A stretch of 64,000 nt of DNA, taken from Bradyrhizobium sp. AUGA SZCCT0158 (lineage in GTDB: Bacteria; Pseudomonadota; Alphaproteobacteria; Rhizobiales; Xanthobacteraceae). The stretch covers positions 62,001 through 126,000 of the forward strand of contig NZ_JAFCME010000007.1 of assembly GCF_018130065.1 (NCBI RefSeq). Direction: 5' to 3'. Of this stretch, positions 7,931 to 18,030 are shown piece after piece; position 1 is the stretch's first letter, and each line of letters begins with the position of its first letter. The notes below the pieces were generated by a model. That model was not told the origin of the DNA, searched no databases, and was given only the letters and a program-made list of their open reading frames with translations. The position numbers and the translations under genes were made by a program.

Positions 7931-9034
7931 CTATTCATACGACACCGGCCCGGTGTCGCGATAGGCCCAGCAGCTTTCGCGCGGCAGCGACACCGGGGTC
8001 TCGGTGCCGACCTGGTGCCGGGCGGCGGTGCCGAGTTCGACCACTTCCAGCCGGCGGCCAAACAGTTCGATGCCATAGGCGGTTTGCGTGCCCTGGTAGC
8101 GGCGATCGAGCACGCGGGCGGGAAAAGTATTGGCGCCGTTGTGCTGGCCGATGGTGATGTTCTCCGGCCGCAACGCGATGCGTACCTTCTCGTCCGGACC
8201 CAGCGAATGCAGCAACGCCACCTCGCCGCGGCGACCGTCGCCGAAATCGACCGTGCCAAATTCGCCGTTGCGCGACACCAGCGTGCCCGGAAGTTCGTTG
8301 GTGGCGCCGGTGAAATTGGCGACGAACAGATCCGCCGGCCGGTTATAGATCGCGTCCGGCGTATCCATCTGCAGCAATTTGCCGTCGCGCATCACGCCGA
8401 TGCGGTCGCCGAGCACCACGGCTTCGGCCTGGTCATGGGTGACATAGAGCGCCGTCATGCCGGTCTGCTTGAGGATGACGCGCAGATCGTCGCGCAAACG
8501 TAACCGCAGCTTGGCGTCGAGATTCGACAACGGCTCGTCAAGCAGCAGCAATTGCGGCCGGTAGACGATGCTGCGCGCCAAGGCGACGCGCTGCATCTGG
8601 CCGCCGGACAGTGCGACCACCGGACGCTCGGCATATTCCGACAGGCCGACCAGCTCGAGCGCTTCATCGACCTTGCGGCGGGCGTCGGCGCGCGAGATTT
8701 TCCGATGCTTGAGCGGATAGACCACGTTCTGCCGCACCGTCATATGCGGCCACACGGCGTAGGACTGAAACACCATACCGAGTTCGCGCAGGCGCGGCGG
8801 CACGAGGATGCCGCTGGCGGGTGCCGACACGATCCGGCCGGCGATACTGATCTCGCCGTCGGTTGGATGTTCCAGCCCCGCCACGCATCGCAGCGTCGTG
8901 GTCTTGCCGCAGCCGGACGGTCCCAGCAGCACTACGATCTCGCCGGCCGGCACGGCGAAGCTGACGCCATCGATCGCCGGGCGGCCGACCGCAAACTGCT
9001 TGCGCAGGTCAGTTACCTCAAGAGTCGCCGTCAT
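7931..9034 (-). CDS. ABC transporter ATP-binding protein, FbpC/PotA type
   Basis: A 367-residue ATPase with Walker A GPSGCGKTTT near residue 38, signature LSGGQMQR, Walker B LLLLDEPLSNLD and an H-loop in YVTHD. After about residue 240 there is a TOBE-like regulatory domain (ALRPENI), as in ferric iron, putrescine and thiamine importers. It is the last gene of a minus-strand set: fused permease (11852), receptor (10094), ATPase. The likely cargo is Fe(III) or a small organic ligand; the sequence does not decide. Confidence 0.87.
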   Translation of the reverse strand: MTATLEVTDLRKQFAVGRPAIDGVSFAVPAGEIVVLLGPSGCGKTTTLRCVAGLEHPTDGEISIAGRIVSAPASGILVPPRLRELGMVFQSYAVWPHMTVRQNVVYPLKHRKISRADARRKVDEALELVGLSEYAERPVVALSGGQMQRVALARSIVYRPQLLLLDEPLSNLDAKLRLRLRDDLRVILKQTGMTALYVTHDQAEAVVLGDRIGVMRDGKLLQMDTPDAIYNRPADLFVANFTGATNELPGTLVSRNGEFGTVDFGDGRRGEVALLHSLGPDEKVRIALRPENITIGQHNGANTFPARVLDRRYQGTQTAYGIELFGRRLEVVELGTAARHQVGTETPVSLPRESCWAYRDTGPVSYE

Positions 9035-9062
9035 GAAGAAGCCCGCGTCATGCGTAGATCGC

Positions 9063-10094
9063 TCACTGCCGGTGACCGTAGGTCTTGTCCCATTCCGCCA
9101 CCCATGGCTCGTGCAGCTTGACGTATTCGTCGAATTTCGGGAACCAGACCTTGACCACCTTGGGATCGAAACCCTCGGGGTAGACCGGCGCCACCTTGAG
9201 CGAGGTCAGATTGCCGAGCTCCTTGATCATGAAGGTTTGCCCCTCCTTCGACAGGCACCAGTTCAGGAACAGCTTCGCGGCATTGGGATTGGCGGCGGTC
9301 TTTGGAATTCCCGTGGCGTAAGGATTGACCGGGGCGCCTTCGGGCGGGAAGAAAATCTTGATCGGCGCGCCGTCCTTCTGCTTCGGATAGATCGCATTGT
9401 AGAGCAGCGGACCCATAGCGACTTCGCCGCGCACCAGCGAGTCCGACATCGGCGCACCCGACGGATAAAGGATCGGACGGGTCGCCGCCTGCTTGGCCCA
9501 ATAGTCCTCGCCCAGCACCTGGCGCTCGAACATCACGCGGGTCCAGGTGGTGCCGCCGGACCGGGCGAACACCTGCCCGGTCTGCTTGGCGTATTCCGCC
9601 TTGGTCAGATCCATCCACGACTTAGGCGGATTCTTGACGAGTTCGGTGTTGTAGGCGATCGACCAGACCAGGGTCACGCGCGGCCACAGTTTGGGAGAAA
9701 TCAGGGAATCGGGATTGTAATCCGCGGCATTCGGCGGCGCGTAGTCCTGGAACAGGTCGGCCAAAGGCTGCATCAGCGCGCGATCGGAATGATCGACCAC
9801 GTCGGCGATCAGCTTGCCGGCAGCGGCCTCGGTCTTGACGCGGGTGATGAGCTGGCCGCCCGGCGCGCGCACCATCTCGACCTTGATCTCGGGGTAACGC
9901 TTCTGGAACTCCTTGATCACCTGCTGCTCGACCTCGGCGAAATTCGCCGTGTAGAACACCAGTTTCCCCTCCTTCTTCGCCGCCGCTATCAGTTCGGGCG
10001 AACCGAACTCCTGCGCCTGCGATGGTGCGCCCCACAGGATGCCGAGACCGGCGACGCCAGCCAGCGCCATTTTGGTGAAGATCCGTCTATTCAT
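9063..10094 (-). CDS. ABC transporter substrate-binding protein, Fe(III)-type
   Basis: A 343-residue periplasmic receptor with a signal peptide ending near APSQAQ. Family cues include ELIAAAKKEGKLVFYTA, close to the N-terminus of ferric-binding and 2-aminoethylphosphonate-type receptors, and a C-terminal half with FLNWCLSKEGQTFM. Two-Tyr iron-coordination motifs are not obvious, so an organic cargo is possible. It lies between the fused permease and the ATPase, with short gaps on both sides. Confidence 0.85.
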   Translation of the reverse strand: MNRRIFTKMALAGVAGLGILWGAPSQAQEFGSPELIAAAKKEGKLVFYTANFAEVEQQVIKEFQKRYPEIKVEMVRAPGGQLITRVKTEAAAGKLIADVVDHSDRALMQPLADLFQDYAPPNAADYNPDSLISPKLWPRVTLVWSIAYNTELVKNPPKSWMDLTKAEYAKQTGQVFARSGGTTWTRVMFERQVLGEDYWAKQAATRPILYPSGAPMSDSLVRGEVAMGPLLYNAIYPKQKDGAPIKIFFPPEGAPVNPYATGIPKTAANPNAAKLFLNWCLSKEGQTFMIKELGNLTSLKVAPVYPEGFDPKVVKVWFPKFDEYVKLHEPWVAEWDKTYGHRQ

Positions 10095-10115
10095 AGCAAT
10101 CCTCCCTCAAGTTTT

Positions 10116-11852
10116 CTATCCGGTGCGGGCAACGCCGCTCTGCGTCGCCTCGCGCGACAGCCAGTTAGCGCCGCCGATGAGAACGCCGAGCAGTACCGTT
10201 TGGACCAGGCTGAACGCGGCGGTCTTGCCGAGATTTCCGCCCTCGTAATAGTCGAGCAGCAGCACCGACATCACCATGGTGTTGCTGGTGTAGAGAAACA
10301 GCGACGAGCCGAGTTCGCGGATCGCCAGCACGAACAACAGCGTCATCGACGCGATCACGCCGGGCCGCGCCAGCGGCAGCACGATGGTCCGTATGGTGGC
10401 GAACATGCCCCTGCCGCAGACCCAGGCGGCCTCTTCCAGCTCGCGATGGATTTGCATGAACGAGGTCGACAACGCCTTGACGGTGTCCGGCATGAAGCGC
10501 GCGATGAACGCCAGCGCCAGGATCCAGATCGTGCCGTACAGCCCGCCGGGTATGCCGATCCATGCCCATAAATAAGCGACGCCGACCACGAGGCCGGGAA
10601 TCGCGACCGGCACGGTCGAGATCAGATCGATCCATCGCCGGCCCGTCAGCTGCGTGCGATGAATGGTGTAGCCGATCGCAAACGCCAGCGCGCCGCCGAC
10701 CACGGCCGTGATCACACCGACCTCGACCGCGTTGTAGATCGACCGCAGCGTCAGCGGATTGTCGAAGATGCTGTTGAAATGCACCATCGAGTATTGGCGC
10801 ATGTCGAACAGGCTACTGACGTCGCGGATGAACATGAACTTGCGGAACGCCGCCACGATCAATGCGAGCAGCGGCAGCACCACCACGATCAGCAGATAGA
10901 CGATACCGATGGCGAACGTGAACCAGCGCCAGCGCCCGAGATCGAGGCTGCGCGGGCGGAACGCCTTGCCGGCCACCGTCGTGTAGCTGCGGCCGCTGAG
11001 CACCCTGTTTTGCAAAAACACCAGCGCGCCGGTGACGACCATCAGGATGATCGCAACCGCTGCGGCCGTGTTGTAGAGCGGCGGCGACCAGTTGGTGAGC
11101 TTGAAGATATAAGTCGTCAATAGCGCCAGATTGGTCGACGACCCCAGCACCGCCGGAATGCCGTAGATGCCGAGCATCACGATGAACGACAGCAGCATGC
11201 CTGAGATGATCGCCGGCATGATCAGCGGGAAAGTCACCGAGAACAATGTCGCGAACGCGCTGGCGCCGGAAATCTCGGCGGCCTCCTCCAGGCTCGGGTC
11301 CATGTTACGCAGCGCCGAGGAAGTGAACATGTAGACGTAAGGCGCGTAATAGATGCCGAACACGAACACCAGGCCCCACAGCGAATAGAAATCGACGCGC
11401 CAGTCGAGACCGATCCATTTGAACATGGTGTTGATCAGGCCGGTCTTGGGCGAACCGAGGATCGCCCATGCCACGCCTGCGACCAGCGGCGGCGCAAACA
11501 GCGGCAGGATGCTGGCGGCGGCGATAAAGCCCTTGAACGGCGTATTGGTGCGAACCACGATCCAGGAGAACAGCAACCCGATCACGACCGCAATCGCGGT
11601 GCCGCCGCCGCAGGCGATCAACGTGTTGACCAGCGCCTCCCCGACATTGGGATTCGCCAGCACCACGAGAAAATTCGCGATCGAAAGATGGCGCAGGCTG
11701 ATGCCCTCGACCACCGGGTTGGTGTCGGTGAGCGAACCGAGCAGCAGCATCAGGATTGGATAGATGACGAGAAAGCCGAGAATAGCCAGCAGGAGCACAA
11801 CCCACAGGTTCGCCCACACGCGCCGACGCATCCCCTCACTGGCGCTACGCAT
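10116..11852 (-). CDS. ABC transporter permease, fused two-domain (FbpB type)
   Basis: About 577 residues with roughly twelve hydrophobic segments in two BPD_transp_1 halves. Each half has an EAA coupling loop: DPSLEEAAEISGASAFATLF in the first and HRELEEAAWVCGRGMFATI in the second. One chain therefore forms the whole channel, as usual for iron-type importers. The start at 11852 is a choice; the next ATG at 11831 is directly preceded by GAGGGG but with no spacing. It leads the operon with the receptor and the ATPase. Confidence 0.83.
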   Translation of the reverse strand: MRSASEGMRRRVWANLWVVLLLAILGFLVIYPILMLLLGSLTDTNPVVEGISLRHLSIANFLVVLANPNVGEALVNTLIACGGGTAIAVVIGLLFSWIVVRTNTPFKGFIAAASILPLFAPPLVAGVAWAILGSPKTGLINTMFKWIGLDWRVDFYSLWGLVFVFGIYYAPYVYMFTSSALRNMDPSLEEAAEISGASAFATLFSVTFPLIMPAIISGMLLSFIVMLGIYGIPAVLGSSTNLALLTTYIFKLTNWSPPLYNTAAAVAIILMVVTGALVFLQNRVLSGRSYTTVAGKAFRPRSLDLGRWRWFTFAIGIVYLLIVVVLPLLALIVAAFRKFMFIRDVSSLFDMRQYSMVHFNSIFDNPLTLRSIYNAVEVGVITAVVGGALAFAIGYTIHRTQLTGRRWIDLISTVPVAIPGLVVGVAYLWAWIGIPGGLYGTIWILALAFIARFMPDTVKALSTSFMQIHRELEEAAWVCGRGMFATIRTIVLPLARPGVIASMTLLFVLAIRELGSSLFLYTSNTMVMSVLLLDYYEGGNLGKTAAFSLVQTVLLGVLIGGANWLSREATQSGVARTG

Positions 11853-12120
11853 GACCTCGCTGCGCCGGTTCCCCTGTCCGTCCAAAGCGCTTCCCCTTGG
11901 CCTGCGACCGTCCGTTTTCGGATCTTGCGCCCGCAATGCGCCGCGAGCCTAGTCGATCAGGCGGCGGGCGGGAAGTAGCACAAAGTCGGCGCTCAAAATG
12001 CCGCGGAAGCCGGCCTTCGCATACGCATCATGCAGCGGCGTGCCTGTGGAACACCTCGCGTCCGTAGTACACGCCCCTTAAGGCCGTTACCCGCGCCGGC
12101 TGTGGAGAACCCCGATCTCG

Positions 12121-13515
12121 ATGTCAGAAGTTGCGACCGCCAAGCCGCCTGCTACGCCCGGTATCGACGGCTTGCCGCCGGAACTCCGGCGCTGGGCGGT
12201 CGCGGCGATCTTCACCGCGCTGGCGCTGGCCTCGCTCGATACCGCGATTGCCAACATCGCGCTGCCCGCCATCGCCGCCGACCTTCATGTCAGCCCGGCC
12301 GATGTGGTCTGGGTCGTCAATGTCTATCAGATCGCGCTGGTGGCGACGCTGCTGCCGCTCGGCGCGCTTGGCGAAATCGTCGGCCATCAGCGCATCTATA
12401 TCGGCGGCCTGTTGCTGTTCACGATTGCTTCGATCGGCTGCGCGTTAGCGTGGTCGCTGCCCAGTCTCGTGGCGGCGCGTGCGCTGCAGGGGCTCGGCGC
12501 CAGCGGCATCATGGCCGTGAATGCGGCGCTGGTTCGTTATGTTTACCCGACGCACATGCTGGGCCGCGGTTTTGGTCACAACGCGCTGGTGGTCGGCACC
12601 GCCTTCACTCTTGGACCGACGATCGCATCCGGCATTCTAGCGCTTGGCCCCTGGCCGTGGCTGTTCGCGATCAACATTCCCTTCGGCCTGATCGCGGTGT
12701 GGATCGGACTAAAGACGCTGCCGCCGACGCCACGTGCGACGCACGCATTCGATTTTGCGAGCGCGGCGCTGACCACGGGCTGCCTCGGCCTGTTCATCAT
12801 CGGGATCGGAAGTGCGGCACACAGCGCACCGCCGGTGCTGGTAACGGCCGAACTGGTTGGCGCCATCATCCTCGGCTGGATCATGATGCGGCGGCAGGCG
12901 GATCACCCGGCGCCGATGCTGCCGATCGATTTGTTCCGGCGGCCGATGTTTGCGCTATCGGCGGCGACGTCGGTATGTACCTTTGCGGTTCAGGGGATCG
13001 CTTTCGTCTCGCTGCCGTTCTATTTCGAAGACGTGCTGATGCGCACCCAGGTCGAGACCGGTTTCTTCATGACGCCGTGGCCGCTGGTGGTCGCGATCAT
13101 GGCGCCGATCGGCGGCCGGCTGTCCGACCGCTATCCCGTCGGCATTCTCGGGGGCATCGGCCTCGCCTTGCTATGCGCGGGGATGGTGTTGCTGGCGACG
13201 CTGCCGGCGGATCCCGGCGTCGCCAACATCGTCTGGCGCATGGTGGTGTGCGGGATCGGTTTCGGTTTCTTTCAAACTCCAAATTTGCGTGCATTGATGT
13301 CGAGCGCACCGTCGCATCGCAGCGGCAGCGCCAGCAGCATCGTCGCGACCGCACGGCTCACCGGACAAACGCTGGGTGCTGCGTTCGCCGCACTCTGCTT
13401 TGCGCTCGGCGGCCACGATGGCGCGACGCTTGCACTGACACTCGGCGCCGGCTTTGCCGCGCTCGGGTGCGTAATGAGTTTCCTGCGTCTGGCGGTGGCT
13501 CCATCGCGAGATTGA
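12121..13515 (+). CDS. MFS transporter, DHA2 (EmrB/QacA) type
   Basis: A 464-residue protein with about 14 hydrophobic segments. The first helix has LDTAIANIALP, typical of drug:H+ antiporter family 2, and the loop after helix 2 has LGALGEIVGHQRIY, which fits motif A. It probably exports a small toxic or signalling compound using proton flow. No membrane-fusion partner or regulator gene is adjacent. The 268-bp gap upstream of it holds no gene I can recognise. Confidence 0.85.
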   Translation: MSEVATAKPPATPGIDGLPPELRRWAVAAIFTALALASLDTAIANIALPAIAADLHVSPADVVWVVNVYQIALVATLLPLGALGEIVGHQRIYIGGLLLFTIASIGCALAWSLPSLVAARALQGLGASGIMAVNAALVRYVYPTHMLGRGFGHNALVVGTAFTLGPTIASGILALGPWPWLFAINIPFGLIAVWIGLKTLPPTPRATHAFDFASAALTTGCLGLFIIGIGSAAHSAPPVLVTAELVGAIILGWIMMRRQADHPAPMLPIDLFRRPMFALSAATSVCTFAVQGIAFVSLPFYFEDVLMRTQVETGFFMTPWPLVVAIMAPIGGRLSDRYPVGILGGIGLALLCAGMVLLATLPADPGVANIVWRMVVCGIGFGFFQTPNLRALMSSAPSHRSGSASSIVATARLTGQTLGAAFAALCFALGGHDGATLALTLGAGFAALGCVMSFLRLAVAPSRD

Positions 13516-13687
13516 TTGAAGGACTGTGCCTATAAGACAGGCAAACCCTAGCCGCACCTGGCGAACATGACGGCCATGTGGCGCCCTGCGCCCACCAAAC
13601 CCCGGCTGGTCAATTTTCTTCCCGCATCGCAAACGCATTTTCTTGATTTGAACTGTTCCAAATTGCGGTCCACTGTCCGCGCCGGGT

Positions 13688-13703
13688 TCAATTGATGAAT
13701 TGA
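13688..13703. promoter_or_regulatory. Inverted repeat before the Mo-hydroxylase operon
   Basis: TCAATT-GATG-AATTGA has 6-bp arms and a 4-bp spacer. It ends 18 bp before the ATG of the iron-sulfur subunit, so it overlaps the ribosome-site region. It could be an operator or a small mRNA hairpin. No regulator gene is adjacent. Confidence 0.35.
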
Positions 13704-13721
13704 GCTAACAGGGGAAACGCG

Positions 13722-14174
13722 ATGGCAAACCTCACTATCAACGGAAAATCAATCAATGTGGACGTCGAGGACGATACCCCGCTGCTGTGGGCGATCCGGG
13801 AGAATGTCGGACTGACCGGCACCAAATACGGTTGCGGCATTGCACAATGCGGCGCCTGCACGATCCATATTGACGGGATCGCGATGCGCTCCTGCGGCAT
13901 CTCTGTCAGCGAAGCCGTTGGCAAGCAGATCACCACGATCGAAGGTCTGGCCACCAGCGATGGCGCACTGCACAAGGTGCAGCAGGCCTGGATCAAGAAC
14001 GACGTGCCGCAATGCGGCTATTGCCAGACCGGCATGATCATGGCGGTAGCGGCCCTGCTAAAGGAAAAGCCGAAGCCGACCGACAAGGACATCGACGAGA
14101 CCATCACCAATATTTGCCGCTGCGGCACCTTCCAACAGGTGCGCGAGGCAATCCACGCCGCCGCGAACGCTTGA
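13722..14174 (+). CDS. (2Fe-2S)-binding subunit of a molybdenum hydroxylase (IorA-like)
   Basis: A 150-residue electron-transfer subunit of the xanthine dehydrogenase family. The plant-type ferredoxin cluster ligands are Cys38, 43, 46 and 58; the second [2Fe-2S] cluster uses Cys98, 101, 132 and 134. It carries electrons from the molybdenum subunit at 14183 to an external acceptor. No FAD subunit is nearby, as in isoquinoline 1-oxidoreductase-type enzymes, which pass electrons to cytochromes or quinones. A cytochrome c gene follows at 16432, across a hairpin. Confidence 0.9.
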   Translation: MANLTINGKSINVDVEDDTPLLWAIRENVGLTGTKYGCGIAQCGACTIHIDGIAMRSCGISVSEAVGKQITTIEGLATSDGALHKVQQAWIKNDVPQCGYCQTGMIMAVAALLKEKPKPTDKDIDETITNICRCGTFQQVREAIHAAANA

Positions 14175-14182
14175 GGGATGTC

Positions 14183-16375
14183 ATGAACAAGCACATCACA
14201 CCTGCACTCAGCCGCCGCGCCTTCGTCATCGGTACCGCCGCTGCCGGCGCCGGTCTCGCGGTCGGTCTCGACATCCCCTTCGGTGGCCCCACCGTGGTCC
14301 GCGCTGCCGATGGATCGCCTGAGGTCAACGTCTGGGTGGTGATCCGCCCCGACGACACCGTCGTGATCCGCATCGCCCGTTCGGAGATGGGACAGGGCAC
14401 GCTCACCGGCCTCGCCCAGCTCGTCGCGGAAGAACTCGAATGCGACTGGTCGAAGGTCACCACCGAATATCCGACACCGGGTCAAAGTGTCGCACGCAAG
14501 CGCGCCTGGGGCGATTTCTCGACCGGCGGCAGCCGCGGCATCCGCACCTCGCAGGACTACGTCCGCAAGGGCGGCGCCACCGCGCGCATGATGCTGGTCC
14601 AGGCCGCAGCCAATGAGTGGAAGGTGCCGATTTCTGAATGCACCGCCGCCAACAGCACCATTACACACACGCCGTCTGGCAAGACGACGACCTACGGCAA
14701 GGTGGTGGAAGCCGCGGCCAGGCTGTCGCCTCCCGCCGATGCAGACGTCAAGCTGAAGGATCCGAAGGACTGGAAAATTGCCGGTAAGAGCGTGTTGCGG
14801 CTCGATACCGCCGACAAGACCACCGGCAAGATGATCTATGGCATCGACGTCAAGCTGCCGGGAATGCTGAACGCCGCGCTGAAGGAATGCCCGGTCTTTG
14901 GCGGCAAGCTGAAGAGCTATGACGAAGCCAAGGTCATGGGCATGAAGGGCGTCAAGAAGGTGGTGCGGGTCAACGACTCTACCGTCGCCGTCGTCGCCGA
15001 CACCTGGTGGCACGCCAAGACCGCGCTCGACGCGTTGCCGATCGTCTGGGATGAAGGCGAGAACGCCAAGGTGTCGAGCGAATCGATCGCCAAATGGCTG
15101 GCCGAGGGCCTCGACAATTCGCAGCCCGCTTTCATCGGCAACCAGAACGGCGATGCCAAAGCCGCCATCGCCGGCGCCGCCAAGAAGCTCGAGGCGGTGT
15201 ACAACTACCCCTACCAGAACCACGCCGCGATGGAGCCGTTGAACGCCACCGCGCTTTACACACCCGACAAGTGCGAAGTCTGGACCGGAACGCAGAACGG
15301 CGAAGCGGCATTCGCCGCGGTGATGGAAACCTCCGGCCTGCCTGCCGACAAATGCGAGGTTCACAAGCTGATCCTCGGCGGCGGCTTCGGCCGTCGCGGC
15401 ATGACCGACTATGTCCGGCAGGCCGTCTCCATCGCCAAGCAGATGCCGGGCACGCCGATCAAACTGTTGTGGTCACGCGAAGACGACATGCAGCACGGCA
15501 CCTATCATCCGGTCACCCAATGCAAATTGACCGGCGCCTTCGACAAGGACAACAATCTGACGGCGCTGCATGTGCGGATCTCCGGCCAATCCATCCTGTT
15601 CACCGTGCGTCCGGCGGCACTGGTCAACGGCATGGACACGGCGGCATTCCAGGGCCTCGCGCCCACCGGCGATTGGGCGATCGGATACAGTTTTCCGAAC
15701 CTGCTGGTCGAGCATTCGATGCGCAACCCCCACGTCCCGCCGGGCTTCTGGCGCGGCGTCAACGTCAATCAGAACGCGATCTATCTCGAGTGTTTCATCG
15801 ACGAGCTGGCGCATTCGGTCGGCCAGGATCCGGTCGAGTTCCGGCGTAAGTTGATGTCGAAGCATCCCAAGCACCTCGCGGTGCTGAATGCGGTGGCGGA
15901 AAAAGTCGGCTGGGACAAGCCGCCGCCAAAGGGCGTCTACCGCGGCATCTGCCAGCACATGGGCTACGGCAGCTACGTCGCGGGTGCTGCCGAAATCTCG
16001 GTGACGGACAGCAACAAGATCAAGGTACACCGTATCATCGCTTCCACCGACCCTGGCCACGTCGTCAATCCGGCGCAGATCGAGCGCCAGATTGCAGGCT
16101 CGTTCGTTTATGGCCTGTCCGCACTGTTCTACGGCAATTGCACCGTCAAGGACGGCCGCATCGAGCAGTCCAACTTCGACACCTACAATTCGATGCGGAT
16201 CGCGGAGATGCCGAAGGTGGAGTCGGTCATCGTGCCGAGCGGCGGCTTCTGGGGCGGCGTCGGCGAACCGACGATCTGCGTCGCGGCGCCCGCCGTGCTC
16301 AATGCGTATTTCGCGGCAACGGGAAAACGCATCCGCTCGGTGCCGCTGAAGGACCAGGATATCAGCTTCGCTTGA
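14183..16375 (+). CDS. Molybdopterin-binding subunit of a molybdenum hydroxylase (IorB-like)
   Basis: A 730-residue catalytic subunit. The N-terminus has a twin-arginine signal (S10-RRAF, then a hydrophobic run), so the folded cofactor-loaded complex probably goes to the periplasm. Family motifs include EMGQGTLTGLAQLVAEEL near the start, GGGFGRRG in the middle, and GGVGEPTICVAAPAV near the end, whose Glu is the catalytic base. It hydroxylates an N-heterocycle or aldehyde carbon with water as oxygen source; the exact substrate is not readable. It starts 8 bp after the small subunit with a GAGGGA ribosome site. Confidence 0.88.
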   Translation: MNKHITPALSRRAFVIGTAAAGAGLAVGLDIPFGGPTVVRAADGSPEVNVWVVIRPDDTVVIRIARSEMGQGTLTGLAQLVAEELECDWSKVTTEYPTPGQSVARKRAWGDFSTGGSRGIRTSQDYVRKGGATARMMLVQAAANEWKVPISECTAANSTITHTPSGKTTTYGKVVEAAARLSPPADADVKLKDPKDWKIAGKSVLRLDTADKTTGKMIYGIDVKLPGMLNAALKECPVFGGKLKSYDEAKVMGMKGVKKVVRVNDSTVAVVADTWWHAKTALDALPIVWDEGENAKVSSESIAKWLAEGLDNSQPAFIGNQNGDAKAAIAGAAKKLEAVYNYPYQNHAAMEPLNATALYTPDKCEVWTGTQNGEAAFAAVMETSGLPADKCEVHKLILGGGFGRRGMTDYVRQAVSIAKQMPGTPIKLLWSREDDMQHGTYHPVTQCKLTGAFDKDNNLTALHVRISGQSILFTVRPAALVNGMDTAAFQGLAPTGDWAIGYSFPNLLVEHSMRNPHVPPGFWRGVNVNQNAIYLECFIDELAHSVGQDPVEFRRKLMSKHPKHLAVLNAVAEKVGWDKPPPKGVYRGICQHMGYGSYVAGAAEISVTDSNKIKVHRIIASTDPGHVVNPAQIERQIAGSFVYGLSALFYGNCTVKDGRIEQSNFDTYNSMRIAEMPKVESVIVPSGGFWGGVGEPTICVAAPAVLNAYFAATGKRIRSVPLKDQDISFA

Positions 16376-16381
16376 CAACGC

Positions 16382-16409
16382 GGGCGGCGGCCTTCACCGG
16401 CCGCCGCCC
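16382..16409 (+). terminator. Strong GC hairpin after the Mo-hydroxylase genes
   Basis: An 11-bp perfect stem (GGGCGGCGGCC with its complement) closes a 6-base loop 6 bp after the stop of the large subunit. No T-run follows, so it may be a terminator, a pause or an mRNA 3'-end stabiliser. It separates the hydroxylase from the cytochrome/sox genes. Confidence 0.55.
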
Positions 16410-16431
16410 CCAACTTCGGGGATATCCGCGG

Positions 16432-16728
16432 ATGAGAACGTTTTGCGTTGCCATCGGAATTGCAACGGCCGTGGCGTGGAGTTCGCCGCTGCTGGCGGCT
16501 TCCATCCCTCCGCCTGGTGCAGCGGCCTGTTCCGGCTGTCACGCCGCAGGAGCCGTGGCGGCCTCGCCGATTTCGCGGCTGTACGGCCGTGACGCCGGCG
16601 ATATCATGACCGCGATGACGGGATTCCGCGACGGTTCGCTTCCCGGCACGGTGATGACCCGCATCGCCAAAGGCTTCTCCGACGACGAGTTGCGCGCGAT
16701 TGCGGCGTGGCTCGCAGCACAGAAGTAA
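16432..16728 (+). CDS. Monoheme cytochrome c, likely cytochrome subunit of a flavocytochrome c
   Basis: A 98-residue exported cytochrome: signal peptide to about residue 23, heme site C33-SGC-H37, and a later Met in [17 protein letters not shown] that could be the sixth ligand. The C-terminal helix [17 protein letters not shown] is typical of class I cytochromes. It sits 14 bp before an FccB/SoxF-like flavoprotein, matching small monoheme FccA/SoxE partners. It probably accepts electrons from sulfide oxidation. The Mo hydroxylase just upstream is another possible donor. Confidence 0.82.
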   Translation: MRTFCVAIGIATAVAWSSPLLAASIPPPGAAACSGCHAAGAVAASPISRLYGRDAGDIMTAMTGFRDGSLPGTVMTRIAKGFSDDELRAIAAWLAAQK

Positions 16729-16742
16729 GGGGGCCGCAAGCC

Positions 16743-18023
16743 ATGGGCATCAACCATCGCATGAGCCGGCGGGAATTCGTTGGTGCCGGTGCTGCCGCCG
16801 TGACGGCGCTGGCGTTTCCACTGCCCGCATTCGCGCAAGCCGCGGCGCGCGTCGTCGTGATCGGTGGCGGCTTCGGCGGCGCCAGTTGCGCCCGCGCATT
16901 GAAACAGATCGAGCCGAAACTGCAGGTCACGCTGGTCGAGCCGAACCGGACCTTCACCGCCTGCCCGTTCAGCAACAACGTCATCGCGGGACTGCGTTCG
17001 CTCGAGGAACAGCAATTCGGCTATGACAAGATCGCCGCCGGCGGCGTCACCGTGGTGGCACAGGCGGCAACGGCGGTCGATGCCAAGGCGCGGACCGTCG
17101 GGCTCGCCGACGGCACGTCGCTGGCCTACGACCGGCTGGTGCTGTCTCCCGGCGTCGATCTGCGTTTCGAAGCGCTGCCCGGCTACGACGAAGCTGCCGC
17201 TGCAAAGATGCCGCACGCCTGGAAAGCCGGCGAGCAGACGCTGCTGCTGCGCAAGCAACTCGAAGCCATGGACGATGGCGGCCTTGTCGTTATCGCCGCG
17301 CCTGCCAATCCGTTCCGCTGCCCGCCGGGACCTTACGAACGCGCCTGCCTGATCGCACATTATCTGAAAACCAAGAAGCCACGTTCGAAGCTGATCATCC
17401 TCGATGCCAAGGACACCTTCTCCAAGCAGCGGCTTTTCCAGAACGCCTGGAAGGAACTTTATCCGGGAATGATCGAATGGGTGTCGCTGTCACAGGGCGG
17501 CAAGGTGAACTCTGTCGACCCGGCGACTAACACGCTGATTACCGATTTCGGCAACCACACCGCGCAGGTGGCGAACGTGATTCCGCCGCAGCGCGCCGGC
17601 CGCATCGCCACCATCGCAGGCGCGACCGACAATACCGGCTGGTGCGCGATCGATCCCCTCACCTTCGAATCCAAATCGGCGCCGAACATCCACGTCATCG
17701 GCGATGCCTGTATTGCCGGCTCGATGCCGAAATCCGCGTTCTCCGCGAATTCCCAGGCCAAGGCTTGCGCGAGCGCGGTGGCCACGCTGATCGCGGGCCG
17801 AGCGCCCGAGGCGCCGAAGCTGATCAATACCTGCTACAGCCTGGCGGCCCCCGGCTACGGCTTCTCGGTCGCCGGCGTCTACCAGCCGAAAAACGGGCTG
17901 TTCGCCGACGTCGAAGGCGCCGGCGGCGTCAGCCCGGCGGATGTGCCGCGCGACTTCCGCGCGCGCGAGGCCGACTATGCGCAATCCTGGTTCGCGACCA
18001 TCACGGCGGAAGTCTTTGGCTAA
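16743..18023 (+). CDS. fccB: Flavocytochrome c sulfide dehydrogenase flavoprotein subunit (FccB/SoxF-like)
   Basis: A 426-residue periplasmic FAD protein with a Tat signal (S8-RREF, then a hydrophobic run) and FAD loop [12 protein letters not shown] (39-50). The redox cysteines that form the active-site disulfide in sulfide dehydrogenases match Cys193 ([11 protein letters not shown]) and Cys364 (INTCYSL). It oxidises sulfide to sulfur or polysulfide and hands electrons to the cytochrome encoded just before it. It leads straight into soxX, 7 bp on. In Sox systems the homologue SoxF raises thiosulfate-oxidising activity. Confidence 0.87.
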   Translation: MGINHRMSRREFVGAGAAAVTALAFPLPAFAQAAARVVVIGGGFGGASCARALKQIEPKLQVTLVEPNRTFTACPFSNNVIAGLRSLEEQQFGYDKIAAGGVTVVAQAATAVDAKARTVGLADGTSLAYDRLVLSPGVDLRFEALPGYDEAAAAKMPHAWKAGEQTLLLRKQLEAMDDGGLVVIAAPANPFRCPPGPYERACLIAHYLKTKKPRSKLIILDAKDTFSKQRLFQNAWKELYPGMIEWVSLSQGGKVNSVDPATNTLITDFGNHTAQVANVIPPQRAGRIATIAGATDNTGWCAIDPLTFESKSAPNIHVIGDACIAGSMPKSAFSANSQAKACASAVATLIAGRAPEAPKLINTCYSLAAPGYGFSVAGVYQPKNGLFADVEGAGGVSPADVPRDFRAREADYAQSWFATITAEVFG

Positions 18024-18030
18024 GCTTTAC

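Noticed and set aside
8808..10571. A 587-codon plus-strand open frame opposite the iron-type ABC genes
   Set aside because: The product has the composition of an antisense shadow; the minus-strand genes carry ABC motifs.
11853..12120. Minus-strand peptide fragments (…GVYYGREVFH; LHDAYAKAGFRGIL…) in the gap before the MFS gene
   Set aside because: They could be a gene tail with a frameshift, but I could not recognise a family and the fragments are too short to support.
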